Counted from the stretch's first letter, positions 12,632 through 25,484 are shown. The stretch: DNA of 64,000 bases from Nissolia schottii (GCA_003254905.1 QANU01028836.1:46392-110391), one strand, 5' to 3'. Made by a program: numbers and translations. Notes: generated by a model not told the origin, from the letters alone.

Positions 12632-15101
12632 TTGTGGATTCATGTTGATATTCGTCAATTAACATGTACAATTATCACCTTATAATATACAATTTGTATT
12701 GACAAAAAATTAGTACAAAGTAGTACCAGTGGATGGTAGATGCCAAATTCAATTCGAATGAAAGTTTCGGTTCACGTAGTAAACGTTTATGAAACTTTAA
12801 TCAATTCTCAATCATCTTCCTCTATTTGTTGATAAACATAGGAAAATACGTAGACGCAGTGACAGCAGAGGTATGTCTCTTACGTCTCTCCATTTTTGAG
12901 GCACTGCATAAATGAATTCCTTGCGTCTCATTGTGTATTTTTCTAATTTAAATGTATAAATTAGTTAAAAAATTATCCTAAGATAAAAGTAATTTTAAGT
13001 TTTATATTTTCATCTCCTTCTTTAAATATGTTATTGTCCAATTGGTTTTTGTATTTTTTGTTCCGAAACGTTTACCAATAACATGACCTAACTATCCATC
13101 TAAAAATGTAAAAATAAAAAATAATGTGGGTTGACCCACACATTTTGACGGTGATGCGATTTGATGTAATTATTGATCAATTAGTTTCATAGACCAATTT
13201 GTTTAACCCATTTAATTTTGGTTAATTGTGGACGGGACTAAACTGACCTGGCTAGTTGGCTGGCATACTCAGCTCTTATGGTAGATAATCACATTTAGAA
13301 AAAGAGGTAAGTCTCGTGTTTACTATCTTAATAGTCTCATATAAAAATACATGATTGCTTAAATGATAGTACAAAATTCTTTTACATACATGACAATTAA
13401 ACTTGGGCTAAGATCAAGTCACATTGTTGTAACTTTAAGCAATTGTTACATTATTTAATAACTTTATAGTGATTTAATTTTTTGAAAAATTCACAGTTGG
13501 ATTGAAAGTTCATATTTCATAGATCAAGTCTACAAAGTTTGGTATTGATTTAAAATCATTTGGTGTATTTTTTACATGCATCAAAATTGACGTAATACAT
13601 ATGTTGAAAAAGTGAGAAAATAAGATCTATTTGATTACATTCTTATTGATGTTCAATTTTGTTGAAATTTGACACAAATGATCTATATGATAATTAGTTG
13701 TGATTCAAATGTTGAATCAATAAAATTTAAAGTCTATAAAAAAGTATTAAGTAGTGTAACAATACTTAAAGTTACATCGATAATTTGATCCTAACCTATT
13801 AAATTGCTTAAAAAATCATGCTCATGCATTTGAAATGATTTTTTAATAGGATGATAGGCCGTACTTGCAGACGGCGAAGCCTTGTTGTGTCCAAGTGGGC
13901 AGCCCCCCCCCTCAAAATATTTTTCTAGTATTTTTTTTTATTTTTTTATTGCGGTCCCCCTAAATTTATTTTTGACACTTATATTACCTACAAAGAAAAT
14001 AGTGAATCATATTAGAAAGGTTTCTCTCTCACTTTTTTTAATCAACTTACTCACTTGCAATTGCTCCCCGCTCCCTCCCTCCACCACCCTATTTCCTTGT
14101 TTCTCCTCATTACTTATATGAAAGTTAAAACTTTTGTACAACAGGTTCTTCAGTTTGTCATGATTTTTTGGTTTAATTTTTGAATGCCTTGAATTGAATT
14201 GAGGCATTTTAACTATTCAAGAACATTATATGTTTTTCTTTTAATTATTTGAGAGATTTCAACTATATGGGAATATTTATTTTTGAAAACCTGATTGTAT
14301 GGAATTAAATAAATAAATCAATGTTCATTTAAATTTTGATACTCAATTAAATAATTTGGCTTGCAAAGCTCTTGCTTAAGTAAATTTAAAATTCCGGTTT
14401 GTGTCATCATTATTGTGCTTCACTTTTATATGGTTAAAGGATAAGGTGAATTACCACCACACCACACATTTTAATTGTGTAAAGTTTTTTATACTATTAT
14501 TCAATTAAATTATTTTATATACATGACTTTTTAAGTAGTGAATGAAAAAGTCAAACACTTTTATTTGTTTGACAAGATTTAATTAGATGACAATATAGAA
14601 TAGTTTTACATTATCATGCATAACAAATATACTCTATATATTAGTTATGAGATAATTTTCTTTCTTCAAGTTATGAACTTATTTTCTATGCATTATCTTA
14701 CACTATCATTTGTAGTTATAGTTATATTTATTTGTAGTTATATATATATATATTTATTGGCGCAAGTTATATTTATATTTTATACAGATTGTTTTTTAAG
14801 TTGGATCAAAATGTATAGATTTTATTTATCTTAGTAATTTGATTAGATATGATTTTTGGTATACGGGCCTACTTATGTTTGTTAGTATAATTGAGTTATT
14901 ATGGGCTGAGCCCAATTGTAAACAAAGAAGGGGGTGGGTCAATGATAAAAAAAAAAATAGAAAATATGGTTTGTGGGCAGACAAAACCTAACATATTGGC
15001 CGCCTTCTTCTTCAGTTGCGTTCTACCCTACTTCGCTGCTGCTGCTGCTTCTCTTCTTCACCTCCTCTGTGTTTAGGTGGCTTCCCCCTCCCTAACAAAG
15101 G
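12632..15101. other. Intergenic between FKBP and UTP4 genes
   Basis: 2.5 kb, AT-rich. Carries the 3' flank of the FKBP gene, a near-palindrome GTGGGTTGACCCAC at about 13127-13140, and a C-rich/T-rich run around 13900-13960 (nine C then poly-T) that looks like a transposon-derived junction. The UTP4 promoter with paired site II elements is at its right end. No open frame with coding character. Confidence 0.6.
14902..14914. promoter_or_regulatory. Inverted pair of site II elements (TGGGCT/AGCCCA) upstream of UTP4
   Basis: TGGGCTGAGCCCA contains two TGGGCY elements facing each other, about 190 bp before the UTP4 start codon. Site II elements, often with a telo-box, are a known promoter signature of plant ribosome-biogenesis and translation genes (TCP-factor targets). 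The product downstream is a ribosome-biogenesis factor, which fits. Confidence 0.55.
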
Positions 15102-18100
15102 ATGGGCGAGCTGTACAAGATCACCTCAATCGACTGGAAGCCTTCACCCGTTACCTCTCTCGCCACCAGCGTCGACGGCTTGCGCGTTGCTGCAGCTCGC
15201 CAGGACGGTTCCCTTGAACTCTGGCTTGTTTCTCCCGGTTCCATTGGCTGGCACTGCCAACTTGTAATGACTGCGAACCCTCTCGATTAGGGTTTATTTT
15301 CCTCTTTTTTTGGAGTGTTCTTGCAGCTGCTTATAGATTTTTGTTTGTTATGAGCAGACGATTCACGGAGACCCTAACACGAGAGTGTCTTCGCTTGTCT
15401 GGTGTCCTGGTGGCTCCAATGGCATGCCGTGCGGTCGCTTGTTTTCTTCTAACATTGATGGCTCCGTTTCCAAGTGGGATCTTTTCCACTTGAAGCAGAC
15501 GGTATTGGATTTTTTTCTTTTCCTTTTCAAATTTTTCCGAGTGTTTTGCATTTGGACCTCACTGTAGGGTAGACCATGTGTAACCGGAGATGTTACTGAT
15601 TCATACCAACCAACAAGAGTTGATGTTGGTAGTACTAAGTGAAGCGTGAAATTTTTAGACATTGCCATTCTTGGGAGTTAGGATAGGTTGGGTTAGCTTT
15701 TGTGTGATGACGGGGGATGCTTTTTGATTTTAGTTGCTCGATAGTGTAATAGTCCCTCATCGGTCACTTTTAATTTTTAGATACATCTTTACGTTAATGT
15801 ATTTGTATAAAATTACATGAAAATGCGATCTAAAAATTAAAAGGGACTGATATGAGTTGACTGAAGGAGTATTTAATGTGTTTTCTAGGAGGGTGTTTTT
15901 AATGACGGGTGCTTTTGTTTGTTTTGGTATTAATTGACGGTCGTTGGCTTTGTACTGATGTGTTGCTTTTATTTGTCTTGCTTAATTGGATATGCTATTA
16001 CAGACTGTGCTTGATTCGGACGGTGTGTCCATCTGGCAGATGGCTGTTACGTTCCCTACAAGTGATGCAGTAAATGCTGAGCCGAGGGGTGATCATATGG
16101 GGAACGGATACGCGAGTAAATTTAATGATTCTGATGAACTCGAAAGCAGCGATAGTGACGAAGATTATGACTCATCTGATACTGGCAAGCAATCTGTTCA
16201 CCAGTCTCCACGTGTAGCAATAGGTTATGATGATGGATGTGTGAGGATTTATTCCATATCTGACACAGATGAATTTGTGTATGTAAAATCATTGCCTCGG
16301 GTTAAAGGTTAGTTTGCTGTAAACTTTCTTTCTGTGGTGCTTGATTCTTAGCTTCTAACTAATAGAGTGCTTTATGGTGTTGTTCTCAGGACGAGTTTTA
16401 AGTGTGACTTGGAGTACTGATGCAAAACACATATATTCAGGAAGTAGTGATGGGTACGTATTGATGTTGTTATTGACAAATGATCGTTGTGTACGTTACA
16501 GGGATATTGTAACCTATTTTAATTTGCTAAGATTCAAGTGTTTATGCTTGTCTCTGTAATGATTAAATTAAATGGATTTAGCACCATAATTATATAAGTG
16601 TGTGTATGTAAGTATTTTGTTCATTACTTGGTTAAACATGCTTACACATGTTTCTTCTCTTTGTCTCCTCGTAGGTTCATACGATGTTGGGATGCTACAT
16701 CTGGTCATGAAATCTATAGGATTACAGCTGGACTTGGAGGTTTGGGCAGTGGACATGAGCTTTGCATATGGTCCTTACTGTCCTTAAGGTGACAGTGAAT
16801 GCCTCTGTTGTTGAACTGTCGTTAAAATTATTTAATATGAATACTTCTGCATTTCATATTCACCACTGTTATAATTTTGATACTGGAGTACTTTCTGCTA
16901 TTTCAAAACCTTTATCATTGATTCTTTGGTTATTTTTTTAGGTCTGGGACACTTGTTAGTGCGGACAGCAGTGGTAGCGTCCAATTTTGGGACTGCAAAC
17001 ATGGAACTCTATTGCAAGCACATTCATTACACAAGGGCGATGTAAATGCTTTGGCTGCTTCTCCAAGTCATGATAGGGTGTTCTCTGCTGGTTCGGATGG
17101 CCAGGTATAGAGTTGCACAATTTGTTGAATGATCACTAATCCAAAGTAATTTTCTTTTTCCACATATCAATGGGCTTTTAATTATTGTTTTTGCATCACT
17201 TTAGCGTTACATAACTTTGTTTACTTGTTCGGCACTGTATTATTATTTTTAGACATTATTCACCCTATATGATTTTAAGCTGTTGTCTCACACTTGCCAC
17301 TATTTTCAAGGTCAAGTTCTAGTACTTATTAGTTATGTCGAGTTCGTGACTATGTGTACATTTTTCTTTGAATTGCTACGCCTGAAGTGTTGATACATGG
17401 TTTTGCATGTTAGTCATGTACATATGAAATGCTTTGTTGTAATGAATGAACGAGTTAAAAAGTTTAAATTGCAGAATGATTGAGATTAAGTGGGAAATGG
17501 AAAATCACAAGTTGTAACAGACTATTAGAGAGGTAATTCTACCATCTCAGATAGGATAAGCGATGAACAGAATTTAAGTGAAGGGTTTGTAATCTCATTT
17601 CTCTTTAAATGAATATGCTTAAAGTTAGAATCTTGCTTTACTTGGGTTGGTCGTGTGAGGAGAAGTCTTGTAGAAGCTCTAAGAAAAGTAGATCAAATGC
17701 AGAGTAGCAGCATACGTAGAAGAAGTAGAGGAAGAACAAGAATAACTATAGACAATGTCATTGAGAAATGACATTGTTTCATTCATGTAGTGGACCTTGA
17801 TAAGTTGTAAAAGACTTGGTGGTTGTTGATATTCCTGAAGTGTGTATTTGAGTTATGCTATCAGATGCCTTTTAAGTACTTTTTACCATGAGTTGAGTTA
17901 AGTCCTGAGTTAGTGATGTTTTTTTATAGTTTGCTGGCATTATTTTATTCACGTTTGTATCCATTGGCTTTTTTTTAAAAATAAAAATGCATATATTACA
18001 TGTCCCGTGCCTTCCATACTATTCAAATGGAATAGTGTTTGTATCTTGAATTGCTCTTGTTGGAGGTTGATTGCTTGTCACATCTCACATAACAGTGTAT

Positions 18101-21100
18101 CACATTTATTCATTTCTGCTTTTATGTATTCTTGAGGAAAATTTCAATTGTGTTACGTACAACAGTACTAGATAATATATTGGCATATTGTTATTATTTG
18201 TTCTTAAGTTATTGTCTGTTGCCCATAAGATGCCATGTTCTCTCTCATACTTAGTTGGTGGACCAAGTGCATAATAGTAACATTGGCTTAGTTTATTTCA
18301 CTTGAAGGTTATTCTTTATAAGCTGTCTAGCCAGTCAATGTCGTCTGACAGTGTCAACTCCCCTACAGTGAAGAAGAATTGGATCTATGTTCAGTATGTT
18401 AGGGCTCATACACATGATGTCAGGGCCTTGACTGTTGCTGTACCGATAAGTCAAGAAGGTCTGTTTAAAAGTTCTATTATTTTCAAAGCTTTTGTGTTAT
18501 TTGTTCCGTGAAAATTGTGTTAGTATGTTTGGCTAAGCTTATTTGCTAATCTTATAGTGCTTTAGCTGTAAGGAAAACATTTTTGGAATTATTTCCTGAA
18601 AAACTGCAAATTGGTTTTGGTGCTACTTTTATAAGGTTAATTTTGTAGCTTGACCAAAAGTGTTTTTCTATTGAAAAGCTTATCCAATGATCTGTCTTTA
18701 GTTGCTAAGAATGATCATGCAATTTTCTGCTCTTTAGCTATGCTCTTCTGTTTAGCAGATTCTTTGCCAGACGAGAAGATTAAAAGACGTCGACTCGAAG
18801 AAAAGCCCATTGATTTTAGTTACCACAAGTGGGCCCATTTGGGGGTTCCCATGCTTATCTCAGCAGGAGATGACACAAAACTCTTTGCATACCCCGTAAA
18901 GGAATTCACTAAGTTTTCTCCTCATGATATCTGTCCTGCGCCTCAAAGAACACCCGTTCAGTTAGTGCTTAATACCACGTTCAATCAATCATCAATGCTT
19001 TTGGTCCAGTATCCGCATTGCTTAGATGTTCATTTACTACAGCACAGAAACGTTCGCGCAGCCGGAGGATTTGCAAAGACTGAAATCCTTGCCCGAGTGA
19101 AGAGTAAGGCATCTCGGAAGATTATTTGCAGCACCATTGCTAATTCAGGGGTGTTTTTTGCATACTCTGATCATGCCAAGCCTAGTCTTTTTGAGTTAAA
19201 GGGGAGTGAAGTTGGAAAGATTACATGGAGCGTGAGTAGAAAGAAACTTCCCCAGAGATTACCATTCGCCCATTCGATGATTTTCACTCACGACTCGTCC
19301 TGGTTGATTCTAGCTGGGCATGATAGGAGGATATATGTAAGCTAGCAATATATTTCATCCCTATTATGGTTATAATTGTGTATGTTGCAGTTTGAATTGT
19401 GTTTATGTAAAGTATGCTTGCCTTATTCCGTAAGGTATCAAAGATTGTTTAAAACATTATGGTAATTGGATTAACAATCTATTTTGTTTGTTTCATTGAT
19501 AGTCGTTGCTTTTGAATGCTATAGGTTGTTGATATCAGCAGCTCAGGACTAGTGCATACTTTTACGCCCTGCCGGGACTTGCATGATGAGAACTTACCTC
19601 CAGCTGAGCCTCCCATAACAAGATTGTTTACCAGTACCGACAGGCAGTGGTTGGCCGCTGTGAACTGCTTTGGCGATATATACGTATTTAACTTGGAGAC
19701 TCTAAGGTGTTGTCACTTATTTCTTTCAAACATTTTGCCTTTTTCAATTCAAGTGTCCTATTACTCTTCTTTGCTGCTGGTAGCAACGACATCCATTAAG
19801 TAAAAACTCAAACTTTTAGGAAACAAATAAATAAACACACGACATCCTTCAGAGACTTTCTATTGAATTTTTGTAGATAATCTGTTTAGGTACATATTAT
19901 TAATTTAACTGGTAATACCAAGGATCCCTATTTATGGTAGGCGGGAGTGATTGCATGAAACTATTTGATATTCATACTACTACTACTAAATCATTTTTTT
20001 TTTTACGAAGTAATCCTCTTTGTGCAACAGGCAGCACTGGTTCATTTCAAGATTAGACGGTGCGTCAGTTACGGCTGGAGGGTTCCCGCCCCAGAACAAC
20101 AATGTAATGATAGTTACAACTTCCTCAAACCAAGTGTATGTATTTGACGTAGAGGCGAAGCAGTTGGGAGAGTGGTCGAAGCGACACACATTTGTTCTTC
20201 CCAGGAGATACCAGGAATTTCCTGGTGAAGTTATTGGGCTTTCATTTCCTCCCTCATCAACTTCATCTTCAGTTGTTGTTTATAGCTCCAGGTATATATA
20301 TATATATTTTAATTATTATTTTTAATAAACTAAAAAATTAAAATGAAAGAAGAAAATGTTGTATGTGCACATAATCTTTTTTGATATGAAATTAATTGTC
20401 TAATGATTTGAAACTTGTGGTTTATTTAGTATTTTGGTACTTGCTGAAGTTTCTTACCATGGGGCTTTATACTTATACTGTTTGAGTTTTTTTTTTTTGG
20501 TTATAGTTAATCCGTGATGCACGCATATTTTGTCTCTTATTTGTAAGAAGAGAAAAAAATCAATCACTTAAAAGTGCTTCTATACCAGTATTTTTTTTTC
20601 CATTCATGTGTTTTTCTTGTACTTTCACAATCAAGTAGTAATATCTATCTACATCTGGTGGTTTCACAATTGTACTATCTACGTATGATGTTTATACTTT
20701 GTTGAGTTAATACATTTTTGGTCCCTGAACAAAATTGGAGTTTTAACATTTTTAAGAAAATTCGTTAACACTTTCATCCCTAAAATTAAATACTTTTAAC
20801 TAGTTTGTTTTTCTATTAAATCATATCGTTAATTCTTAACAGAAATGATGATGTGGCAGTTAATTGTCATGTCGTATCTAACTTATAAGCTATTGAAACA
20901 ATTGTTTCAATAATCTCAACACAAACACACTAATGAGACCTGAATGTAGGGGTTAGAGTTTCGTCTACGAAGGGGGCTGAAGTTTAATTAGTGTTTGTGC
21001 CGGGATTACTGAAGTGAACACGTTTCAATAACTTATAGGCCAGATACTACATGGCAATTAAACTCCATATCATCGTATTGGTTAAGAATTATCGAATGAG

Positions 21101-21843
21101 ATTTAACATAAAAACTAACTAGTTACAATGTATTTTAACATCAGTGATGAAAGTGCTGGTAAATTTTCTCTGAGGGACTTAATGTGTTAATTCCCGATTC
21201 TCATACGTAGTGTTTGGTAAGTGTTGTGGCAGATAATATGGAGATAATGTGGATAAAAGCATGTTTGGACTAGGAAACAAAAACATAAAACTTAAAATTG
21301 CTTTTGTTTTGGGATAATTTTTTAACTAATTTCTATACATCAAAAAAGAAATAATACATGAGACATGTCCGGGGATGATTTTTAAGCTAATTTTTATACC
21401 TCTAAAACGGAGGGAATTTTTGGGGATGCGTCTCTACTGTCCTTGCATCTTTGTATTTTTTTGTCATGAGACACTTACCAAATGTTACATTAGGGACTCG
21501 AATATTCTCTTAACTATTTTTTCTATTTAACTATATCCCATGTTTGGAAATTTTTATATTCAGGGCAATGTGCTTGATTGACTTTGGTTTACCTGTGGAG
21601 CAAGATGATAATGACATGCTCAGTACACCAGATTCACAACTTGCAAGGAACTTGCAACAAAACATTAACAATAAGAAGAGGCCTAGGCATAGGAAAAACT
21701 TTGAAGTGTTGCCATTAGAGAACCCTGTTTTGTTCTTAGCCCATCTCTCCAAGAACTCCTTCTTCATGATAGACAAGCCATGGTTGGAAGTTGTGAAAAG
21801 ACTAGAAGCCCCTCCAGTCCACAGACATATTTTTGGTACTTAA
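15102..21843 (+). CDS. UTP4: UTP4/cirhin WD40 protein (POPCORN-like), small-subunit processome, 11 exons, 800 aa
   Basis: Exons 15102-15263, 15358-15501, 16004-16307, 16390-16453, 16675-16788, 16942-17104, 18308-18458, 18759-19336, 19525-19706, 20031-20291, 21564-21843, all GT-AG and in frame. The protein carries repeated WD40 blades (e.g. [48 protein letters not shown] in the first propeller; [21 protein letters not shown] in the second). There is an acidic Ser/Asp linker (about 150-162), a KRRR basic patch (376-379) and a KKRPRHRK patch (745-752) suited to nucleolar import. UTP4 is a t-UTP subunit of the U3 processome, needed for pre-18S rRNA processing. The Arabidopsis homologue POPCORN acts in embryo and meristem patterning. 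Length fits the family (about 815 aa). Introns host a Stowaway-like MITE (intron 2), a LINE relic (intron 6, 1203 bp) and a 490-bp fold-back element (intron 10). Confidence 0.94.
15287..15295 (-). promoter_or_regulatory. Telo-box (AAACCCTAA) in UTP4 intron 1
   Basis: TTAGGGTTT on the plus strand equals AAACCCTAA on the minus strand, 24 bp into intron 1. Telo-boxes near the transcription start cooperate with site II elements in plant ribosome-biogenesis genes. A 9-bp match can occur by chance, so confidence rests on the context. Confidence 0.4.
15750..15871. mobile_element. Stowaway-like MITE in UTP4 intron 2
   Basis: The ends TAGTCCCTCATCGGTC and GACTGAAGGAGTA are imperfect inverted repeats resembling the Stowaway terminus CTCCCTCCGTCCC with TA duplications. 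Inner arms CTTTTAATTTTTAGAT and ATCTAAAAATTAAAAG are perfect inverted repeats. About 122 bp. Confidence 0.7.
17643..17770 (+). pseudogene. LINE reverse-transcriptase C-terminal relic in UTP4 intron 6
   Basis: One frame reads [20 protein letters not shown] and then a basic [20 protein letters not shown] segment. This matches the familiar tail of plant non-LTR reverse transcriptases (W-GHV-RRP-EAPVRRVD-M followed by a RGRGRP-KT stretch). Same orientation as the host gene. The upstream portion of the element is not recognisable, so this is a short, decayed fragment. Confidence 0.65.
20704..21193. mobile_element. 490-bp full-length fold-back element in UTP4 intron 10
   Basis: Starts GAGTTAATACATTTTTGG and ends with the near inverted complement (TTAATGTGTTAATTC). 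The inverted similarity extends through almost the whole element: for example CACTTTCATCCCT versus GATGAAAGTG, ACTAGTTTG versus AACTAGTTA, and TTCGTCTACGAA at the centre. Arms are about 245 bp. Long-arm fold-backs of this kind are typical of Mutator-like MITEs. No clear flanking duplication was seen. Confidence 0.8.
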
Positions 21844-22436
21844 AGAAAGTGTTTTTTTTTTTTTAAATTTTTATTTATTTATAACTGAGGAAGAGGATTA
21901 TTCTCAGCTCTAGGGGGATGCATTTTGGGGATTTAGGAAATTACAAAAGTCCCTTTCATGTTGTTTTTTTCAATTTCTTTTTGGGGTGTCTCCATGGCTG
22001 GGTTCTCTTATCATCATGTATTGTGTTTTCATAATCAATTTTGTTCTGTTATTATTATTAGTAGTAATAGCTTTAGTCCATTAATATTTTTTTTGTTTGT
22101 TGCACATGTTCTAGTTTCTCCTGCTTTTGACATCTAGAATTTCTTTCATGACACTTCTAAATGTGATCAAGACATTGAAACAACCACAGAAAGCAGGAAT
22201 ATTCTTATGTTGATGTTTTATATGAACAAATGCATCAATTGTGAAGGCAACAATCATTGTTTGCTAGTGTTTGGGTAGGGGTTTTATTGATTCCTTTGCA
22301 TGCATGCCCACCGTTTCTCCTATCCCCTTCAATTTCCTTTCCATATGAACAAATTATGATTGTGATTTGTGCGCTTTTGTCCTCATTTTGCGCACATATT
22401 CTAAAATGTACTCTTTTTTTTTTTTTTTTTTTTTTT

Positions 22437-22669
22437 NNNNNNNNNNNNNNNNNNNNNNNNNNNNNNNNNNNNNNNNNNNNNNNNNNNNNNNNNNNNNNNN
22501 NNNNNNNNNNNNNNNNNNNNNNNNNNNNNNNNNNNNNNNNNNNNNNNNNNNNNNNNNNNNNNNNNNNNNNNNNNNNNNNNNNNNNNNNNNNNNNNNNNNN
22601 NNNNNNNNNNNNNNNNNNNNNNNNNNNNNNNNNNNNNNNNNNNNNNNNNNNNNNNNNNNNNNNNNNNNN
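22437..22669. other. Assembly gap (233 N)
   Basis: Run of N immediately after a 26-base poly-T tract, which probably caused the sequencing break. Confidence 0.99.
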
Positions 22670-23927
22670 TTATATAAGTAGTGAAAATGCGGAGAATTAT
22701 GATATTAATAATTTAATAATGGTAAATTTTAATTATACAAGTTATGAACTTGGTAAAAAGTTTTGTCATATACCGTTGCTTATTTTATCACTAGTAGTTT
22801 TACAGTGCCTGAATTATTTGCAAGACTTTCACATGCTTGACAAACATGACATGTTTTAATTGTATTGAAAGTGGAAGAGAGAAAATAAAATAGACAACCG
22901 ATTAAATTTGGACAAGTTATTCGGACATATAACTTCTCGCAATTTGTCAATTTCTCGGGACCTCGAGCATTTTCCTTTTATCACATTCACAATAGTAAAC
23001 TAAAATTCACACTAAAATAGGGGGTCCAAAATCTATATACAAATAACATTTGTTGTTTCCAAATATCTAAGTTCCTTTCAAATGAATCCATGCGGTTAGT
23101 TCAAGCATGAGGACATAAAACACTTTGAAGGAAAAAGATTTTGTTGGAGATATCCTACCAAAACACAAAATGTTAACACATATATTCAATAATTGTACTA
23201 ATGTTGTGAATGGATCGCATTTCAAAGAGGGTAGCTATCAAAAAGGGGCTGGGTGGTGGGGTTGCCCCATTTTGGCTGAAAATGAAACTAAGCTTTTCGT
23301 TTCATTTGGAAACGTTTGTCTATTTTGGGGTTCCAAGCTCCTCCCTTATAACCCCTTTTGCCACATTTACCTGCTCAAAGTAGTTGTGAGCTAGGCTGGC
23401 AGTAGCTTCAACTTAATAAAGTGGACCCCACTTTCTCTTAACTATGTAGACCCTTTGGATTTGATTGATATGTATGCATGCTTCATCATGGTGGTGGTGG
23501 TGGAGAGTAGTGAAGGGAAGTTACCTCTCTTTTCTCTTCTTGTGAGTTGTGATTGGTGAATTATTTAATTTAGTTTTTGTGCTTCTATGACGGGGGGAAA
23601 AGGAATGAACATTGAACAACATCTAGGAAGAGTATGTGATTAGCAAATGAGGCCAAGAAATTCTTGTGTGGTCCTAGAGTATCATGTTTTATATATTCTT
23701 TAGTCTTGACCGTGTGATGAATGATATTTCAGCCTTTAGTGATAGGTTATATTAAGGTGGAAGTTGAAATGTCATTTATTGTGTGGTATATAGCATATCC
23801 AACATAGCAGTTAAAGACCACACAAGAGTTTCTCATCAAGAACCATGTTTTGTGAATAAGACCTTGAAGGTTTTGGAGATGCCTTGCTATCGATAGAGTG
23901 AATCTTTTCATAGTGAAAATTTCTATG

Positions 23928-24010
23928 TGTAAATTTTTACTATTGATTAGAATCTCTTGTGGGACCCGGGCTACTATTGTCATAACCAATAATAAAAATC
24001 TACACATTGC
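23928..24010. repeat. Imperfect hairpin with ~26-bp arms
   Basis: CTATGTGTAAATTTTTACTA and its following TTGATT pair with AACCAATAATAAAAATCTAC plus ACATTG, around a loop of about 30 bases that contains GGGACCCGGG. May be a small MITE core or a hairpin-forming transcript. Nothing further supports an RNA gene. Confidence 0.5.
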
Positions 24011-24383
24011 AAGGTTATGCGAGATTTTCACACGAGAGAATCTGTTCCTTAAATGGAAGAAGAAGAACAAAGACCTTATTGAGTTTCTTGCATTCTCTTA
24101 GGTTGATCACAACTGCACTGGCAATAACAAAGGAGAAGATTCAAGAAGAGATTAAAAATTACAACAAAAGGGAGCTTTTCTTTGTTAAACATATTGATTA
24201 AAAAAAAAAAAAGAAAGAGAGGAAAAAAAGGAAAGGGGAAAGAAAGGAAAAGGAGTTCCTTTAGACAGACATTGAAAATTGAATTAGTTTCTTTCTCCTT
24301 GGTCATTAATCCCTTGTTGGTGCCTCTCCTTTCCACAGCAATGCAGCAGCAAACGTGACAAATAGCCACAGCAAAAAATTGGT

Positions 24384-24464
24384 TCATTTCCTTCCTTTTT
24401 GTTCATCATAACCACCTAAGAAACAATGAACTTTTTAGCATATTTCATTGGAGACTTTTGAGAA

Positions 24465-24516
<52 letters not shown>

Positions 24517-25401
24517 GAAACCAGAATAAATAGTCAAAGATAAGAACAATGAATCACCTTGTTCCTCTGAAGCTTGTTTTCCTCTAGAGTGCTTCTGGAA
24601 TTTATTAGGCTTTCTCTGCAGAGAGCAAACAAATTTTTAGGCTTAGCTCAACATATTGATGATCATAAATGAAAGAATTAATTAATAATAAGACTAGATG
24701 TATAAATATACCGTTATTCTTGTCACAGATAAACACTGAGAAACATCAAATGCATCCTCCACTGCGCCGTTCCCAGAGAAACTTACTTGCTTCTGTTCAA
24801 TAAACAAAAGAATCCGTTAACAAATTAATTTTGTCTCTTTAGTTTCTAATAAGAAAAAAAACTATAGAAACTATAGATACGTGCATGTCCAGAATCAAAT
24901 CAATATTTCTGGCCAATTCATAGAAATGATGATGAGGAAATCCAAACACGCAACAACACTATGTGAATGGCATTAAATTAAAGTACATTAACCAGCAACC
25001 TTGTGACTCTCCTTGGGAAAATTGAAAAGAGGGGAGCTTGCAGTGTCATCAAGAGGAGAAGGCTGTTGTTGTTGTTGTTGTTGTTGACTTCTTCCACATT
25101 CTTTGACCATCTTCTTCTCCTTGGTGAAATGTGAATCGGGATGATACCAATTGTCACAACAATACCATGATGCATCATCATAATGTGGTGGCCCTGAAGA
25201 AGCATCAGAGACCATTGACAAATCCTCTTCACTCATCTCTTCCTCCTCCTCCACCATTATTCTTGCCCCTTTTCCTCCTTCGTAGTACTCCAATTCCCCA
25301 CTTCTCCTTTGAACATAGTTTTCAGAAAATGAAGATTGGTCCAAGTAATGGGTCCAACCTGATTCGCTAGCACTATTGTATTGTGAAGCTGATATATCCA
25401 T
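24384..25401 (-). CDS. SOFL: SOB-FIVE-LIKE (SOFL) protein, 4 exons, about 190 aa
   Basis: Minus-strand exons 25401-25000, 24792-24712, 24615-24558 and 24415-24384, GT-AG and in frame. The last exon is the least certain. Residues 11-17 (SASESGWT) match the SOFL-A motif. Residues about 57-68 (DLSMVSDASSGP) match SOFL-B. Exon 2 encodes SFSGNGAVEDAFDVSQCLSV and exon 3 a basic RKPNKFQKHSRG stretch, both in the expected order for this family. An acidic run (EEEEE) precedes SOFL-B and an eight-Gln run (CAA repeats) lies near residue 105. SOFL proteins are small plant-specific nuclear/cytoplasmic proteins that raise cytokinin levels when overexpressed in Arabidopsis. Their biochemical activity is unknown. 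Intron 3 contains a 45-base poly-T (minus strand). Confidence 0.85.
24468..24512. repeat. Poly-A tract (45 bp)
   Basis: Uninterrupted A run on the plus strand, inside the proposed third SOFL intron. Length in the assembly may be unreliable. Confidence 0.9.
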
Positions 25402-25484
25402 TTAAAAATGAGCACTAAGGTTGATAAATATGTTGCTATACAGATATGTAGACTACTTCTCAATATTGGTGATCAAAGGAAAGG

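Larger units (their letters stand above)
21844..24383. other. Intergenic between UTP4 and SOFL genes, with assembly gap
   Basis: Holds the UTP4 3' flank, poly-T run at 22411-22436 directly followed by a gap, a hairpin at about 23930-24010, and A/G-rich runs near 24200-24260. Open frames spanning the gap are artefacts. No coding sequence is supported. Confidence 0.6.

Noticed and set aside
22257..22859. 200-residue frame spanning the N gap
   Set aside because: Mostly undetermined bases flanked by poly-T; no coding character on either side.
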